From Rhizophagus clarus (taxonomy: Eukaryota > Glomeromycota > Glomeromycetes > Glomerales > Glomeraceae): a stretch of 64,000 nt of DNA. A program made the translations under genes and the position numbers. The stretch is taken from the NCBI GenBank assembly GCA_015698045.1, contig BLAL01000254.1, positions 434,001 through 498,000 on the forward strand, in the 5' to 3' direction. This document shows positions 1 to 11,748 of the stretch, piece after piece. The notes under the pieces are model-generated. The model saw only the letters and a list, made by a program, of their open reading frames with translations. It searched no databases and was not told the origin of the DNA. Position 1 is the first letter of the stretch, and every line of letters begins with the position of its first letter.

Positions 1-457
1 AATTTCGCTCGTTTTAGCCAAATTTTGTTAAATTTGTGTTGATTCGTGTTCAATGTGTGCTCTAAAGAAAGAGAAAGAAGTTAACAATTAAATTTTATCA
101 CACAGGGATGATGATTAGTAATTTTATATCAGTATTTGTTTAACGATGCAAGATGACTTTTTTATACAAATCACATTGTATGTATTATGCACTGATTTTT
201 TTATTTTTTTTTAAGGGATGTACAAAATATTCTGATTTTTTTTTAAAAAAAATGATTTTTTTTTAAGAACAAAGAGAATAAACAAAGATTTATTATTTTA
301 AGGATGATATTTAAATTTAATGATGCAAACTAATAAATCAGTATTTTGAAGAAAGGGAACAAAAAGGAATTGTCCAAATTTTATTTATAAAAGGATATTT
401 TACGATTTACTCATCTCATTTTTTTTGCGTTTTTCCTCACATCTTAATTTTGTAAAT

Positions 458-1159
458 ATGCCCAATCGTCACTCTCATCGCCAGTCCCATCGTCACTCTC
501 ATCGCCAGCCCTATCGTCACTCTCATCGCCAGCCCCATCGCCAGCCTCGTCGCTACTCTCGTCCTATTTAATGGTTCGATGAATACACCGATTACTTGGT
601 GGAAGAAAGAAGAAGAAGAAATGACGAATTTCATAATGAATACGGGAGAGATCGATCGAGATTCTGGAGGTCAATCGCAAGAAGGTTCATATGTATAATA
701 TTTAATATGTTAAAATATGTTAAAAATAGAATTATTATCTTTAATCCAACTAATTCGTTCGTTTGAATCAGACTAAATCGTCATTTTAGAACTTCGAGGT
801 TCACGTCACAACGATGCCACCAAAAATGGAGGAATCTTCTCAGGAAATACCATGTATGAAAAATATAATGGCAAAAAAAAATATTTGCTTAAAATTGAAA
901 ATATTTAACTAAATATTACTTCGTTTTTTGATATTTAGAGTTTTTGCCTTTATCGTAGCAGTGTCCCTGGAAGAAGATGGTCACGTATCAGAGCAAGATA
1001 TTATCGCACATTTAGATCAAGATTTTGGGAAAGACGAGGTAATTATAAAATTTCTATAATTAAAGTTTATTCACATCTTAAATTAACCAATTTATTTTAG
1101 ATACGCGACACGATCGTAGAAGGGCAAGAAACCTACCTACGTATCGTCACCGAAGATAA
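458..1159 (+). pseudogene. Small four-exon arginine/histidine-rich gene with one in-frame stop
   Basis: I do not recognise the family. A reading frame from the ATG at 458 splices through exons 458-684, 790-853, 939-1038 and 1101-1159; each intron is GT..AG and the phases fit, giving 450 nt (149 codons plus stop). The N-terminus is a run of HSHRQP-type repeats from a 24-bp DNA repeat; the rest is rich in Arg (ERRRRNDEF, RSRFWRSIARR, RSRFWERR). One stop, TAA at 569-571, falls before WFDEYTDY and would fit a mutated CAA. The first donor (GTTCAT) is weak. A shifted frame (ATG at 621 or 636, acidic product) is also open through the same four exons, so the true frame is uncertain. Confidence 0.4.
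470..560. repeat. 24-bp minisatellite inside exon 1
   Basis: About 3.5 imperfect copies of a unit of the form CGTCACTCTCATCGCCAGYC follow one another. On the plus strand they encode HSHRQ(P/S)(Y/H)R; the minus-strand reading (repeated GLAMRVTI) is only the mirror of this. Confidence 0.75.
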
Positions 1160-1189
1160 TTTATTAATTTTATTATATTATTTTATAGT

Positions 1190-1330
1190 GAGTAGCTAGG
1201 CCCAGTCCGTACCAAATATCGGCTGGAGACTCACATTTTTTTTAGGCTGTGAATTGATACTGACGTCCACGTCGTACAGCCTGGGTACTATTTTTTAAAA
1301 TAGTAGCGAACAAGTATCAATATTTTTTTT
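1190..1330. repeat. Short dispersed repeat, related copy at 46.05 kb
   Basis: The stretch containing GACGTCC, then CTGGGTACTA, then TAGTAGCGAACAAGTA matches about 70 bp at 46052-46125 with scattered differences. Both copies end in a small palindrome (AGTAC/TAGTA arms). It could be a SINE or the end of a larger element; no tRNA boxes are convincing. Confidence 0.5.
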
Positions 1331-1551
1331 TTTATCAAAATTAAATAAAATAAAAATAAAATGGTGAACTTTTTTAACTGGGATTTTATTTCTTTAGTGA
1401 TAAATTTGAATTTAATTGCTAGTTTTTATCATTGGATTACGTATAATAAATACAATAAATAATTTAAATTTTAAAAAATAAATTTTTATCTGTCAGATAC
1501 TATTAACATGACGAAAATATGCCGAAACTCTATTAAAATATTAGTATTACT

Positions 1552-1657
1552 TATGCCGAAACTATGTCAAAATGCCGAAACTGCCAAAACTGCCGAAATG
1601 CTGAAATGCCGAAACAGTTTCGGCAGTTTCGGCAGTTTCGGCATTTTGGCATTTCGG
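1552..1657. repeat. Palindromic array of ATGCCGAAACT words
   Basis: The left half repeats TGCCGAAACTG-like words and the right half (from 1612) repeats the complement CAGTTTCGGCAGTTTCGGCA, so the two halves can pair into a hairpin of about 50 bp. It is both a short tandem repeat and an inverted repeat. No coding potential is seen here. Confidence 0.7.
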
Positions 1658-1992
1658 CACTATGTATGAGTTTCAGCGTTTCGCGTTAGGCCAGATGGGT
1701 TTCGGCAAGCAACCTTACTAAAACCACAATCTACTTCCCCATAGATTTGCAAAAATATAACGGTATTTCATGAGATTTTGGCTCTGGCTTCAGATTTAAA
1801 AATAGGAGTACTGTGGAAACATAAATTTTTCATTCAGGTGATCGTGCCCTTATTCATTGCGGAGAAGTATAGTGATGACGTACTTATTGCACATGATATA
1901 AGCCACCCACGTGATTCAAAAAAAGAAATATACTTATATACGAATTTGCATAATTCAGTCAATATAAGTAATTGATTCGCCCAATAATTCTT

Positions 1993-3500
1993 CTAGGTGG
2001 TTACTGGAGAGATAATAGGACTCATCATTGGTGAGCTTTTTCTTTCGTATCTTCTGTTACAATAATAATAACCTCTATCACATTCACCATATTCATTATA
2101 TCCACCATAATCATTGTACTCATTATCATCTGATTCGTCCAGCATCTCCTCTTCAGAATCATTGTCATTATTATCATTCGTTTCTTTTACTGAATATAGT
2201 GCGGAATCATGATCGACTTCCTCCTCAAAATATACATCATCATTTGACTGGACCCTGAGGGACCCCTTAACTTCGTTCACCTCTTCTTTCTCTACCCTAG
2301 CTTTGATTTCATGTGTATCCCAATAAGCAGTCTCATCGTCAAAATCCCTCGTGAGTGTTTTTATATAATCCTCCAAATCGGCTGATAATGATGAATTTTC
2401 TTTAGGCAAGATTTTTTCGCTAGTCTCAAGATTTCTGGCTGAAATTTCAGAAGTTGGAAAATCGTCCTACTCTGCAGAACTATCTCGCCTCTCTGAGGCC
2501 TCTATGATCTCTTGAATTTGATCGTTAGTCAACTCTGAAATGGAATTAGCACTATATTCACTAAGATACTTAATTTTATCTGTACTTATTTTCTCGAATA
2601 TTCTAACAAGCTTCATAGACCTTTGAGTCCTTCTAATTAAAGAGCTACGGGAGATTTTTGGAAGCTGTATACCCATTTCTTTTAATCTCTTCTCATGAAT
2701 GGTGGTAAGGTGTTCTAACATCTCATCATAAATTACACCTTTTGCTTTTTTCTCTCCGATTTTGCCATTGCTATTCTTCACGATTTCATTATACTGATAT
2801 ATAAATTCTTTCCCAAAGTTAACCCAGCATAAGATTTCTTCCTCATTGGCTTTCTTAGTGCGATACTCGGCATCTGATGCTTTATCAAATAGGCGTGCTA
2901 AATCAAGCAGAGATGAAGAGCATTTTGGGTAACAGGCTGCCGCTGAAATTTCAGTCATATTATCCTGAATGGATAGCTCTGCCATCAAAACATCAGTTAT
3001 CACCTAAACAATTTTCTCAGTGCCCTTTTTCTTATGACTATTTTGGCCTGATTGCTTCGCAACCTCTTGTCCCGAAGATATCATGCTTTCAGTATGAAGC
3101 TTCTTTTTCTTATTGCGTTATTTTATTTCACTACTAACGATTTTCTTATGAGCCTCAAACAAGAAATTATCCATCTCTTTCTCCTCTAATGGTTTTTCAT
3201 GATGGATCGCATCTGAATTGAAGTTAGATAAGATGTTATTAAGAGTATTATCATTTTGCAACTGTTTTTCTTCCAATTTCTCAATTTTAGCATCATGTCA
3301 GTTATTCTCTTCTATCATCTGCTTCATAAGCTCCTCATTTCTGGCCTTAATTTCGATATTCCTGGCTTCAACCTCAGCAAGCTTCTTTCTAAGTTCAGGA
3401 ATCTCAGCAAGTTTCTTTCTAAGTTCAGGAATCTCAGCATTCTCTGCCTCAAGTTCAATGATACGCTGTTTCAATACTTCAAGCTTGACAACATGATCTA
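1993..3500 (-). pseudogene. Decayed coiled-coil multicopy family gene
   Basis: One minus-strand frame runs without indels from about 3500 to the TAG at 1993 but is cut by four stops (TGA near 3299, TAA near 3128, TAG near 3004, TAG at 2467). The N-terminal part has a coiled coil with two tandem EIPELRKKLA repeats. Next comes a basic linker with RNKKKKL, then a globular part (LLDLARLFDKASDAEYRT, NEEEILCWVNFGKEF, KIGEKKAKGVIYDEML). It closes with an acidic Asn/Asp/Tyr-rich tail. Before the coiled coil there is a possible acceptor (TATAG). I remember this globular part as a large Rhizophagus family without known function. Each stop fits CAA, CAG or CGA changed to a stop. Confidence 0.6.
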
Positions 3501-3550
3501 TATAAAACTAATACACTGTATATAAGCATTCAAAATAAAAAAATATATCA

Positions 3551-4259
3551 CATGTTTTTGGATGACAGGCCGTCGCTGAAATTTGCCAAGAAATTTTTTT
3601 TATTAATATATGCGTAAAATAAATACAAATGTTCAGAATGTAGCCCATAATACATGACGTCTATGCTAATATACATGATTCTTTTTTGTTGATTATCTCT
3701 TCTACACGGTGCTTTTTAGTCGTAGGTTCTTCGCTACATAGTGCTCTATCCTTTAATAAATCTACTATAACCTCTAAAACTCTCTTCACATTCTTGCGTA
3801 AGTCTGTATCATCATCAAGGACATCTTCTGTAAGTGAAATTTAATACTCGGTCCTGCTAGTACTATAGATGCCCTCAGTACTATGAAGAATGAAGTACCA
3901 GTCAGTTCCAGTATTGACTATAGCCAAGTTTATGATTCTGGCTAGAATTATGAATTTATAGTATCACATGAAAATTTTTATTTATAAAATATTGAAATTG
4001 TATTAGTCAGAATTATGACGTAATTTTTATCATTTAATGTTAAAATGACCCAAATGATACGTGACCAGTCATTTGGGTCATTTGAAGTCGTTTGGGTCAC
4101 TGGCCAACACTGCCTTTCATTATGATCTTTATTGCTAATAAATTATGCCATATTTTTAATCGAAAAAATATTCTGAACCTAGTCCACCTATAATCACCGC
4201 TTCCTGTCAATTAGCTTGAATCAAGATTTTTTATTATATGCATTTTTCTCCTGATCTTT
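3551..4259. other. Intergenic spacer with an inverted repeat
   Basis: No gene is supported. 3560-3585 repeats a 25-bp piece of the neighbouring pseudogene (the complement of AAATTTCAGCGACGGCCTGT). At 4045-4057 and 4069-4081 the 13-bp arms ATGACCCAAATGA/TCATTTGGGTCAT are perfectly complementary around an 11-nt loop. Confidence 0.5.
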
Positions 4260-5103
4260 TTTTCAGACTAGGTGCTCCCGAATTTTTTGATGCTTAATCA
4301 TATTTACTATTTCATCAATATCAGAATCAGATGAACTGGATTCAGATGAATTAATTTCAGATGACAAACTAGATTCAGACGAATTACTCCCAGATGACGA
4401 ACTAGACTCAGATAAACTACTCTCAGATGAACTACTCTCAAATGACAAACTGGATTCAGACGAACTAGTCTTACATGCATGAGCTTGATTCAGATGAACT
4501 ACTCACAGATGAAGTAGACTTGAGTGGGATATTGATTAAGAATGTTAAATGCTTTACCCTGAGTGCCTTCGGCCAGTCACTTTTCATTTTGATTATTTAT
4601 CTATTAAACTTAATAACTTTAACTGAAAAAATATGCAAAGTGCCTGACTCGGCCTATTTCAAACTACCATCTGCTTAACCTTCTTTGATCACGCCCTTCT
4701 TTGTTGCTTATAGGGAACAGCCTTTTTTTCTCTTACCTCAATTATCTCAACCGAATCAGAATCTTCAGAAGACTCAGACGAATAGTAGGAATTCTTACCT
4801 TTCCAGTTTACTAATTAGTGAGAGAACTATTTCATGTGTTAAGTCGATTACAGCTTCCCTATTTACACATTTGTCTAGATCTTCTATTTCAGCTTTCAAT
4901 AAAATAACCCTCCTTTTAAGCTTTATATATTCGAAATGATAATTTTCTAATTATTTCTCGAGCTTCTGAATCTGTTTAGAGAGTGCTTTATATGTTCCTG
5001 CATTCTGCTCATCCAGTCCAAATAACCTGACCATATTTTCTGTACGCCTGATAACTTCCTACTTGCTAGATATATCAGATAAATGATTTTGATTGGCTAC
5101 CAT
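4260..5103 (-). pseudogene. Decayed coiled-coil, Ser/Asp/Glu-rich gene
   Basis: Reading on the minus strand from ATG at 5103, the frame gives an N-terminal helical segment (TENMVRLFGLDEQNAGTYKA), a leucine-heptad region with LKRRVILLKAEIEDL, then LTHEIVLSLISKLE. Two stops lie inside (TAG at about 5061, TAA at about 4956). A one-base frameshift near 4800 is needed to continue into NSYYSSESSEDSDSVEIIEV. Around 4675-4480 no frame is open; from 4480 to 4260 a Ser/Glu-rich repeat (SSSESSLSE type) ends in IVNMIKHQKIREHLV. I do not recognise the family. It lies between two other minus-strand decayed genes and may belong to the same large element. Confidence 0.5.
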
Positions 5104-5185
5104 TTTTGAGATATTTTATATAAGATATATCTTGCCTCAAGCGAAAAAATAAAATTAATAATTAATATCTAGCTCATTTATATGA

Positions 5186-6339
5186 TTAGTTTTCATCGAA
5201 GAGCTTAAATGCCTTTGCCTGATCATATAGCTGTCTTTTTTTTCGAAAATTGACTATAGTATAGTTTTTCGCTGGGGAGGCATGGTTGTCTGACGAATAT
5301 AGAAGGATTTTGCTGGCAATAGTCATAGCTTCTGATAAATTCTTTGCACCATTCAAAATGACCACAAATACTGTCCCTAATTTGCACAAATAGCTAAAGA
5401 GGAGTGGTTTACCAATTTCAGGAAGAAATCTATCTTTTTTCAAAAATGTATTAAACCATTTAACTCCTGGCACTCCTGGATCCCTCAACTGTCTAGAAGA
5501 AATTGCATCCTAAATCCAAGTAAGGAGAAGTTTAGCCTGCTCTTCATTTCTCTTTAACGATTTAAATACCAAAGGATTATCCTGCTAATCTCAATTTTTT
5601 GAATATTTAGTTACACTTCTGTTAGAAATGTGCAAGTCTTTAATTTCTGAAAGGCGAATGCAGAGTATTATTATTACATCGGCTAGGGCCTGCATAGTGG
5701 GTGTCTTATGTACGTCATATAAATCGAGTCTCTCTTTAACTGATTCTAACGAGAAGTGGTCTGGATAATGAATTCCTTCATTTTCGTATAATAAACTTTT
5801 CTTCTTTTGGATTTTATTTGATAAAGTGGTTATCTCTGGAATCTTTATAGCTTTGATTATTGCCTCTGAAACATTAAGCTTCTGCAATTCTATTCGGAGC
5901 TTACTGAAACTAGATATGCAGGCAACTGGATTAGGAGATGTCTCGACTATTGCCCTAGCTATAGCTTTTACTTCTTTTCACCAAGGCTATCCCACATAAT
6001 ACGCTGAGCTGTTTCTCTAATAATTTCTTGTTCTGGGATAATATCTGATATTTGGCAGACACTTTTAGTATCGCATATATTAACTTTTCTTGCTTCATCC
6101 CCTCTTTCTTTGAGAGTTACTTGGCTTTTACTTTGATAAATTCTCCAATCAGGAACTAATACAAACGCCTGCTTTCTGCTAAAATTATACCCTTTTCGAA
6201 AGCACTGACAGCCCTTGTCATTTTTCAGTTTATCTGTCAAAAGCTCGAATAATGCTGGGGTGTGCTGGCTAAGTTCTTCATTACTTATATCTTTATTGAG
6301 TTTGTGCTCTGCAACGTACTTTGTTACAATCGCGGACAT
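5186..6339 (-). pseudogene. Decayed multicopy-family gene, three segments
   Basis: Three minus-strand segments line up: 6339-5968 starting MSAIVTKYVAEHKLNKD and ending RIMWDSLGEKK; about 5950-5591 with KAIKIPEITTLSNKIQKKKS and ALADVIIILCIRLSEIKDLH; and about 5570-5186 with RDPGVPGVKWFNTFLKKD, GAKNLSEAMTIASK and FRKKRQLYDQAKAFKLFDEN before the final TAA. The separating stops (for example TAA at 5968 and TAG near 5585) and one shift mark it as broken. The C-terminal block is one I remember from many Rhizophagus predicted proteins; its function is unknown to me. A TCAGAATATTTTTTCG word about 90 bp upstream recurs near 4160. Confidence 0.5.
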
Positions 6340-6658
6340 GATAATATAATTATAGGTTGTGAAGTAACTATTAAATTGTGTGTAACTCTTAGGTTATTCT
6401 ATATCTGACAAAGTTCAATTCGAAAAAATATTCTGACAATTCACTACTATATGCGGATCCCACTTATAATCAGCTAACAGAGGGTCGAATGACAGGAAAA
6501 AATAATATATTTCTCGCTCTAGCCAGGAAGTTTACATTGATTTGAAAATTGCGGGTAGATAGGATATGCGAAAAAAATACATAGTCATAAAATTGCCATT
6601 CTAAGGCTATGAATGATCTAAGACCAAAATGTTATACTAGTAATATTCAGTAAAATGT

Positions 6659-7177
6659 TCATGCTAGAGCTATTATGTGCTCTAGTTCTAAAGTATTTGT
6701 CTTGGCGAATGCGTCATATAAAGCACCTGGTCTATATTTTGATAGTGCTAAATTCAGGTGATAGAGAAATTTTATGAGTATGTTATTCCTCCAAGCTTTT
6801 GTCTCTTCGTGCTCCTAGCATAATTTTAATAGTTGGCATAAAGTGAAATTGTGCCAATCAGCTTTGAGTAAAATTTCTGATAAGTTTATTTTTTTGTTAA
6901 CCACTGCTAGTAAACTTTTTTCTAATACAATACCTTAAATACAATAGGAAATGAAAGAAAGATATCTTCTTAATATTGGCGATTCATATAAAGGTGGGAT
7001 TAAAAGCCTTTTTTCTTTCCAATGCATATATCCATCATGTAACAATTTACGATATACTGACCCATTTATAATGATCATGTGATTAGTTTTGGGGTTATAT
7101 ATTTTTCTTTCAGCTTAGCGCTCGCAAACTTCTGTTAGTTGATCTAATGTATCCATAGCGTGAATATGAAAAGTCAT
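6659..7177 (-). pseudogene. Decayed gene of unknown family
   Basis: From ATG at 7177 (MTFHIHAMDTLDQLTEVCER) the minus frame continues through INGSVYRKLLHDGYMHWKEK, LLKADWHNFTLCQLLKLC and LALSKYRPGALYDAF to the TGA at 6659. It is interrupted by TAA after CER, TAA before GIVLEKS and TAG before EHEETKAW; all could derive from CAA, CAG or CGA. No indel is needed. It sits upstream of the other minus-strand decayed genes in the same direction. Confidence 0.45.
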
Positions 7178-7800
7178 TTATGACTTATCTTAATACCGAA
7201 TAATTTAAATACAATTTTTATTACAAAATTAAAAGTGAAAAGGTTTATATATCCTAAAATACTTACATAGATCATATTACTTGTCCGTATATCAAGAGAA
7301 ATGGTTCCATTTGTGAGAGAGTCTGCACTCGTTTAACTGGCTGTGCAAGGCACTGGAAATTATATGAAAAAAATATGAAAAAAAAACCCTGCCTTATTTG
7401 TGAATTTCCTACTGATGCTGATTTAGGGGTATTGCTCCAAATATTATTCCAGATATTTTGCAAAGTTTCATGCACTAAATTATCAAATGAGGCAGAAGTA
7501 TATAGCCAAAACTGGGACTCTTCAGCTCACAAAAACCTCTGAATTATCAGATGAGACCCCTCAACCTACAGAGACCTTTGAATTATCAGATGTGATCCTT
7601 CAATCCAGAATCTATAAAGCGCCAGTTTTTGAGTCAGATGATGAGGATATGGGCCTTGACCCATTTGGGGATTAGTGATTAGCTCGAAATTCAGAGCACT
7701 AGGAAAAGTAAGCAAAAAAATATATCATTTATTAGTCGATTATTATATAAAATTTTGGTAAAAGCCCACATCTCAAAATATGTGACTATGTATCCTGGCT
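7178..7800. other. Spacer with two small divergent ORFs of doubtful status
   Basis: A 67-codon minus ORF (7475-7272) and a 62-codon plus ORF (7487-7675) diverge. The plus one has a direct repeat around SELSDETPQPT / FELSDVILQ and an acidic end (SDDEDMGLDPFGD), which looks like a protein tail. Neither has a recognisable domain; both may be remnants. Confidence 0.25.
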
Positions 7801-8039
7801 AGAGTTAGGGTTCTGCAAAAAATCTGATCTGATTAGATCTGATCCAGATCTGATCCGGTTAGATCTGGATCAGATTATAGTATTATAATCCGTGGATCAG
7901 ATTCAGATTCCAAATTTAAATCTGAAGTTCAGATTCAGATTTGAAATTGTATAATCCGAATCCGTCGAATTGAATCCAGATCAGATTCGCCAGATCTAGA
8001 TCGAATCATAAGATCTATTAATCCAGGCGTTTTTATTTA

Positions 8040-8240
8040 TAAAATTGCAAAAAAAAATGCCAGAACAGATAATTCCAGCATTTTATATATATGAAGTTGC
8101 AAAAAAAACGCCAGAACAGATGGTTCCAGCGTTTTTTACATACCAAGTTGCAAAAAACAAATATCAGAACAGGCGATTCCACGTTTTTATTTATAAAATT
8201 TCAAAAAAAATGCCAGAACAGAACCGCGACCTATTAAACA
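8040..8240. repeat. About 60-bp tandem repeat, 3.5 copies
   Basis: Units contain GCCAGAACAGATGGTTCCAG followed by CGTTTTTATTTATAAAATT-like sequence. Each unit is partly self-complementary (AACGCCAGAAC with GTTCCAGCGTT). The repeat also makes the 8045-8311 reading frame repetitive, so I do not treat that frame as a gene. Confidence 0.65.
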
Positions 8241-8329
8241 CACTAAAATGGCAGTCTTTCACATTACTTTATGAAAAAAAAATGCTGAAATTGGCATTTT
8301 TTTTTGAATAATACCATTTATTAATGGAA

Positions 8330-9790
8330 AAAATGTTAAATTGTTTTTTAAATAAACAATTTAGAAAAAATGTTAAATTGTTTTATTTTATTAAATGATT
8401 TAGAAAAACCCCGTTAAAATCGTTTTTTATTTATTAAAACGATTTTTAAAAGAAACGTTGAAATTATTTTTTTATTAAAACGATTTTAAAAAAAAAGTAA
8501 AATCATTTTTTTTTGTTAAACGATTTTAAAAAAACAGTTAAAAATCGTTTTTTTATTAAACAATTTTTTTAAAAAAAAGTTAAAATTGTTTTTTATTAAA
8601 CGATTTTTAAAAAACTGTTAAAATCGTTCTTTCATTAAAACGTTTTAAATAAAATGTAAATCATTTTTTTTTTATTAAACGATTTTAAAAAAATGTAAAA
8701 TCATTTTTTATTAAAACGATTTTTTTAAAAAATACGTACTTTTATTGAAACAATTTTGAAAAAAATGTAAAATCGTTTTTTTATTAAACAATTCTAAAAA
8801 AACTGTTAAAATCATTTTTTTATTAAAACAATTTTAAAAAGAACTGTTAAAGTCGTTCTTTCATTAAAACGATTTTAAAAAGAACTGTTAAAGTGATTCT
8901 TTCATTAAAACGATTTTAAAAAAAAACGTAAAATTGTTTTTTTTTTATTAAACGATTTTAAAAGAGCGTAAAATCATTTTTTTATTAAACCGATTTTAAA
9001 AAAAACTGATAAAAATCGTTTTTTTATTAAAACAATTTTTAAAAAAAAGTAAAATCATTTTTTTTTGCTAAACGATTTTAAAAAGTGTAAAATCATTTTT
9101 TTTTTATTAAAACGATTTTAAAAAAAACGTTAAAAATCATTTTCTTATTAAACAATTTTTTTTAAAAGTTAAAATTGTTTTTTATTAAACGATTTTTTTA
9201 AAAAAAAAACGTTAAAAACCGTTTTTTACTAAAATGATTTTTTTAAAAAACGTAAATCATTTTTTTTATTTAAAATGATTTTAAAAAAATGTAAAATCAG
9301 TTTTTTTTATTAAATGATTTTAAAAAACTGTTAAAATCGTTCTTTTATTAAAATGATTTAAATAAAAATGTAAATCATTTTTTTTATTAAATGATTTTAA
9401 AAAAGCGCAAAATTATTTTTTATTAAAATGATTTTGAAAAAAAACATAAAATTATTTTTTTTATTAAACGATTCTAAAAAAACTGTTAAAATCATTTTTT
9501 TATTAAAACGATTTTAAAAAGAACTGTTAAAGTCGTTCTTTCATTAAAACGATTTTAAAAAAAACGTAAAATCATTTTTTTTTATTAAACGATTTTAAAA
9601 AAGTGTAAAATCATTTTTTTATTAAAATGATTTTAAAAATACTGTTAAAAATTGTTTTTTTATTAAAACGATTTTTAAAAAATACGTTAAAAATCATTCT
9701 TTCATTAAAATGATTTTTAAAAAAAAACGTAGAATCATTTTTTTATTAACTGTTAACGATTTTAAAAAAGCGTAAAATCATTTTTTTTTA
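8330..9790. repeat. About 40-bp self-complementary satellite, roughly 35-40 copies
   Basis: Degenerate units of the form GTTAAAATCGTTTTTTATTA followed by AAACGATTTTAAAAAAAC repeat head to tail for about 1.46 kb. Within each unit AAAATCGTTTT pairs with AAAACGATTTT across a short T/A loop, so the array is a chain of potential hairpins. C/T and A/G differences between units are frequent. Confidence 0.85.
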
Positions 9791-10040
9791 TTGTTATCTA
9801 AATCCAAATTTGGTCAGATTCAGATCAGATTCAGGTCAGATTCAGATCAAACTCAAATTGGATCTGGATTTTAAATTTAGGTCTACGAATCGGATTCGGA
9901 TTTCAAATATATATCTGAATTACAGATCCAGATTTAAAATTGATAGATCTAGATCTGTCAGATCAGATTTAAATCTGGTAAAATCTGATCTAATCCAATC
10001 CATGCAGAACCCTAGCTAAAGTAATGTAAGAATAGATTTT

Positions 10041-11466
10041 TTTACTGATAGATGTAGCCTTCTTCAGAAATTATTATATAAAAAATTAGAAGAAAGCTAC
10101 ACATGCCTGATCCATTAGAATAGTAATAGCATATATCAAATAACTCCTGAATATCTCCTGTGATTTGCATATTATTCATTTTGCTAGAACTAGTAAAATT
10201 ATCTAATATCAATTCATCAGGTGCGAGATAACTATACCCATACCGAATATTTTTCCTATTTTTCCAATAAATTTATTCATCCATTTGATATGAAGGTAAT
10301 CTAGGAGTGTCTTTAGTATTGAATGATTCATCTAGATGGTAATACCTGCGACTCTTATCTATAACCTTAAATTTCAACCCATAAGTTGCATGTAATGCTG
10401 AGTTCAGTAAACCAAGTTTTGCCTGATCTGTTTTCAATCTTGATTTTTTAGCACTACGCGATACATCTGTATTGTCAAATACCTGAGCCATTTTAGGTAC
10501 TAAATCCTGGAGATATGACATTAACTTGGGGGAACTCATACGTATTTTAACTTCATTAGCTTTGTACCTAATCCTATCATCAATATCTCTAGCAGGTGTA
10601 CAAACCCTTAGTAATTCTAGGCAAATTCAATGTCTTTCAGTTCGAGTTGTGGTTGTAAGCCTATCTTCTCTATAATCTTTACGGGTGATAGTTTTAACGG
10701 CCATTTCATTATTAGTACCAGCATTTCGTAACTGCTTATAAACTCATATGGTTATAATCCCGTACTTCAAGATGAACTCTTCAGTAAATGCTTCAGGCGA
10801 AATCTTATAACATTCTACAATATGATGCCAGTCTAGAGAACGCATTTCTTTTAAGATCTTCTTTAGTTTATTTTTTAGAAATTCAGCAGTGTCATGATTG
10901 ACAATCGTAGCATTAGCTATATCTAATATTTCCTCCACTTTAACAGTAGCAGAATTCGCTCTCACAGCTTAAGATAATGATATAGCATTCCCATTAGACT
11001 TAGGAATAGGTTCTATGATAGAAATTAGCATACCTGCCTTTTGGAGAAAATTAACCATCCTCCAACCAAATAAATACCGATAGCAGAAGTTCTCCAATAT
11101 AAATGTTACCCATAATCGAATAGTTGAAATGTCCTTATTCCAGATGATCCAGTCTATATCTGGAAATATTCCCCTATTTTGAAGTTCTTGGGAAAGACAC
11201 TCACGTTTAGCATTTAACAACCATCAGAATAAGCCTTCTTCTGTAATAGGGACGTTAGATGATCTTTGTTTGATGTAGCATATATAATCTTTAATGCATC
11301 ACATACGAAATAACATCTGATTCGTTTTGGCGTTTATTTCTATATAGTTATTGAGAGGCAAAATACCCGCTCAAACTTAGAATTAGTATATGAAATACCT
11401 ATTTTAAGAGTGCTAGTGTATGCTACTAAATCTACATCACTCCATGAATCTTCTACATTACATATA
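10041..11466 (-). pseudogene. Origin-binding-protein-like helicase, C-terminal remnant
   Basis: The minus strand encodes in order: SWSDVDLVAYTSTLKIGISY (near 11465-11400), an AKRECLSQELQNRGIFPDID block, a segment with LFGWRMVNFLQKAG, then VEEILDIANATIVNHDTAEF, DWHHIVECYKISPEAFTEEF, LVPKMAQVFDNTDVSRSAKK, LLNSALHATYGLKFKVIDKS and LPSYQMDE. The AYTST...GIS signature and the later blocks resemble the fungal homologues of the helicase family named Herpes_ori_bp (PF02399), multicopy in Rhizophagus as I remember. The frame is broken by several stops (TAA at 10969, TAA after PSYQMDE, two near 11330) and shifts around 11340-11220 and 10740-10540. The N-terminal ATPase motifs are not found. It is a dead remnant. 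Confidence 0.6.
10053..10101. repeat. Hairpin next to the helicase remnant
   Basis: TGTAGCCTTCTTC (10053-10065) faces GAAGAAAGCTACA (10089-10101): 12 of 13 pairs around a 23-nt loop. It may be a small foldback repeat or 3' structure. Confidence 0.5.
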
Positions 11467-11748
11467 GAATAAAATAGGGGTTCTGGGGTAAGATTTCCGA
11501 ATAGGTATAATTAGTGTAAGCCTCTTCCAGCTTATTTCCCAATATACGAAATTTATGTAATCTTTCTTTAACCCCAAATTTATTATCAAGACCAGGAAAT
11601 ATATTGAAATACGATATTGAATTTAAGTTTTAAATCAGGCTGGGGCATAAATTTTGTTACCATATCCTTTATCCATTTTTTTAGTTTTCAAGTTAAAGGA
11701 GATAACCATCTTTGTTAACGCGCTGGCTGATTTTTAATCTCAAATAAT

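Larger units (their letters stand above)
7801..10017. mobile_element. Terminal-inverted-repeat element filled with satellites
   Basis: The left end reads TTAGGGTTCTGCA and the right end is its complement, TGCAGAACCCTAG. Inside the ends lie about 200-bp arms built from short words such as AGATCTGATC and CAGATTCAGATC in inverted orientation at the two sides. The middle holds two satellite arrays (8040-8240 and 8330-9790) and no gene. It is therefore a non-autonomous foldback or MITE-like element. A clear target duplication is not visible. Confidence 0.6.

Noticed and set aside
1778-1975. 65-codon plus ORF
   Set aside because: It starts with TTG, not ATG, and has no recognisable motif; its middle looks protein-like but no splice model supports it.
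8330-9790. CRISPR-like appearance of regular repeats
   Set aside because: Units are degenerate, contiguous and self-complementary without unique spacers, and the DNA is eukaryotic.
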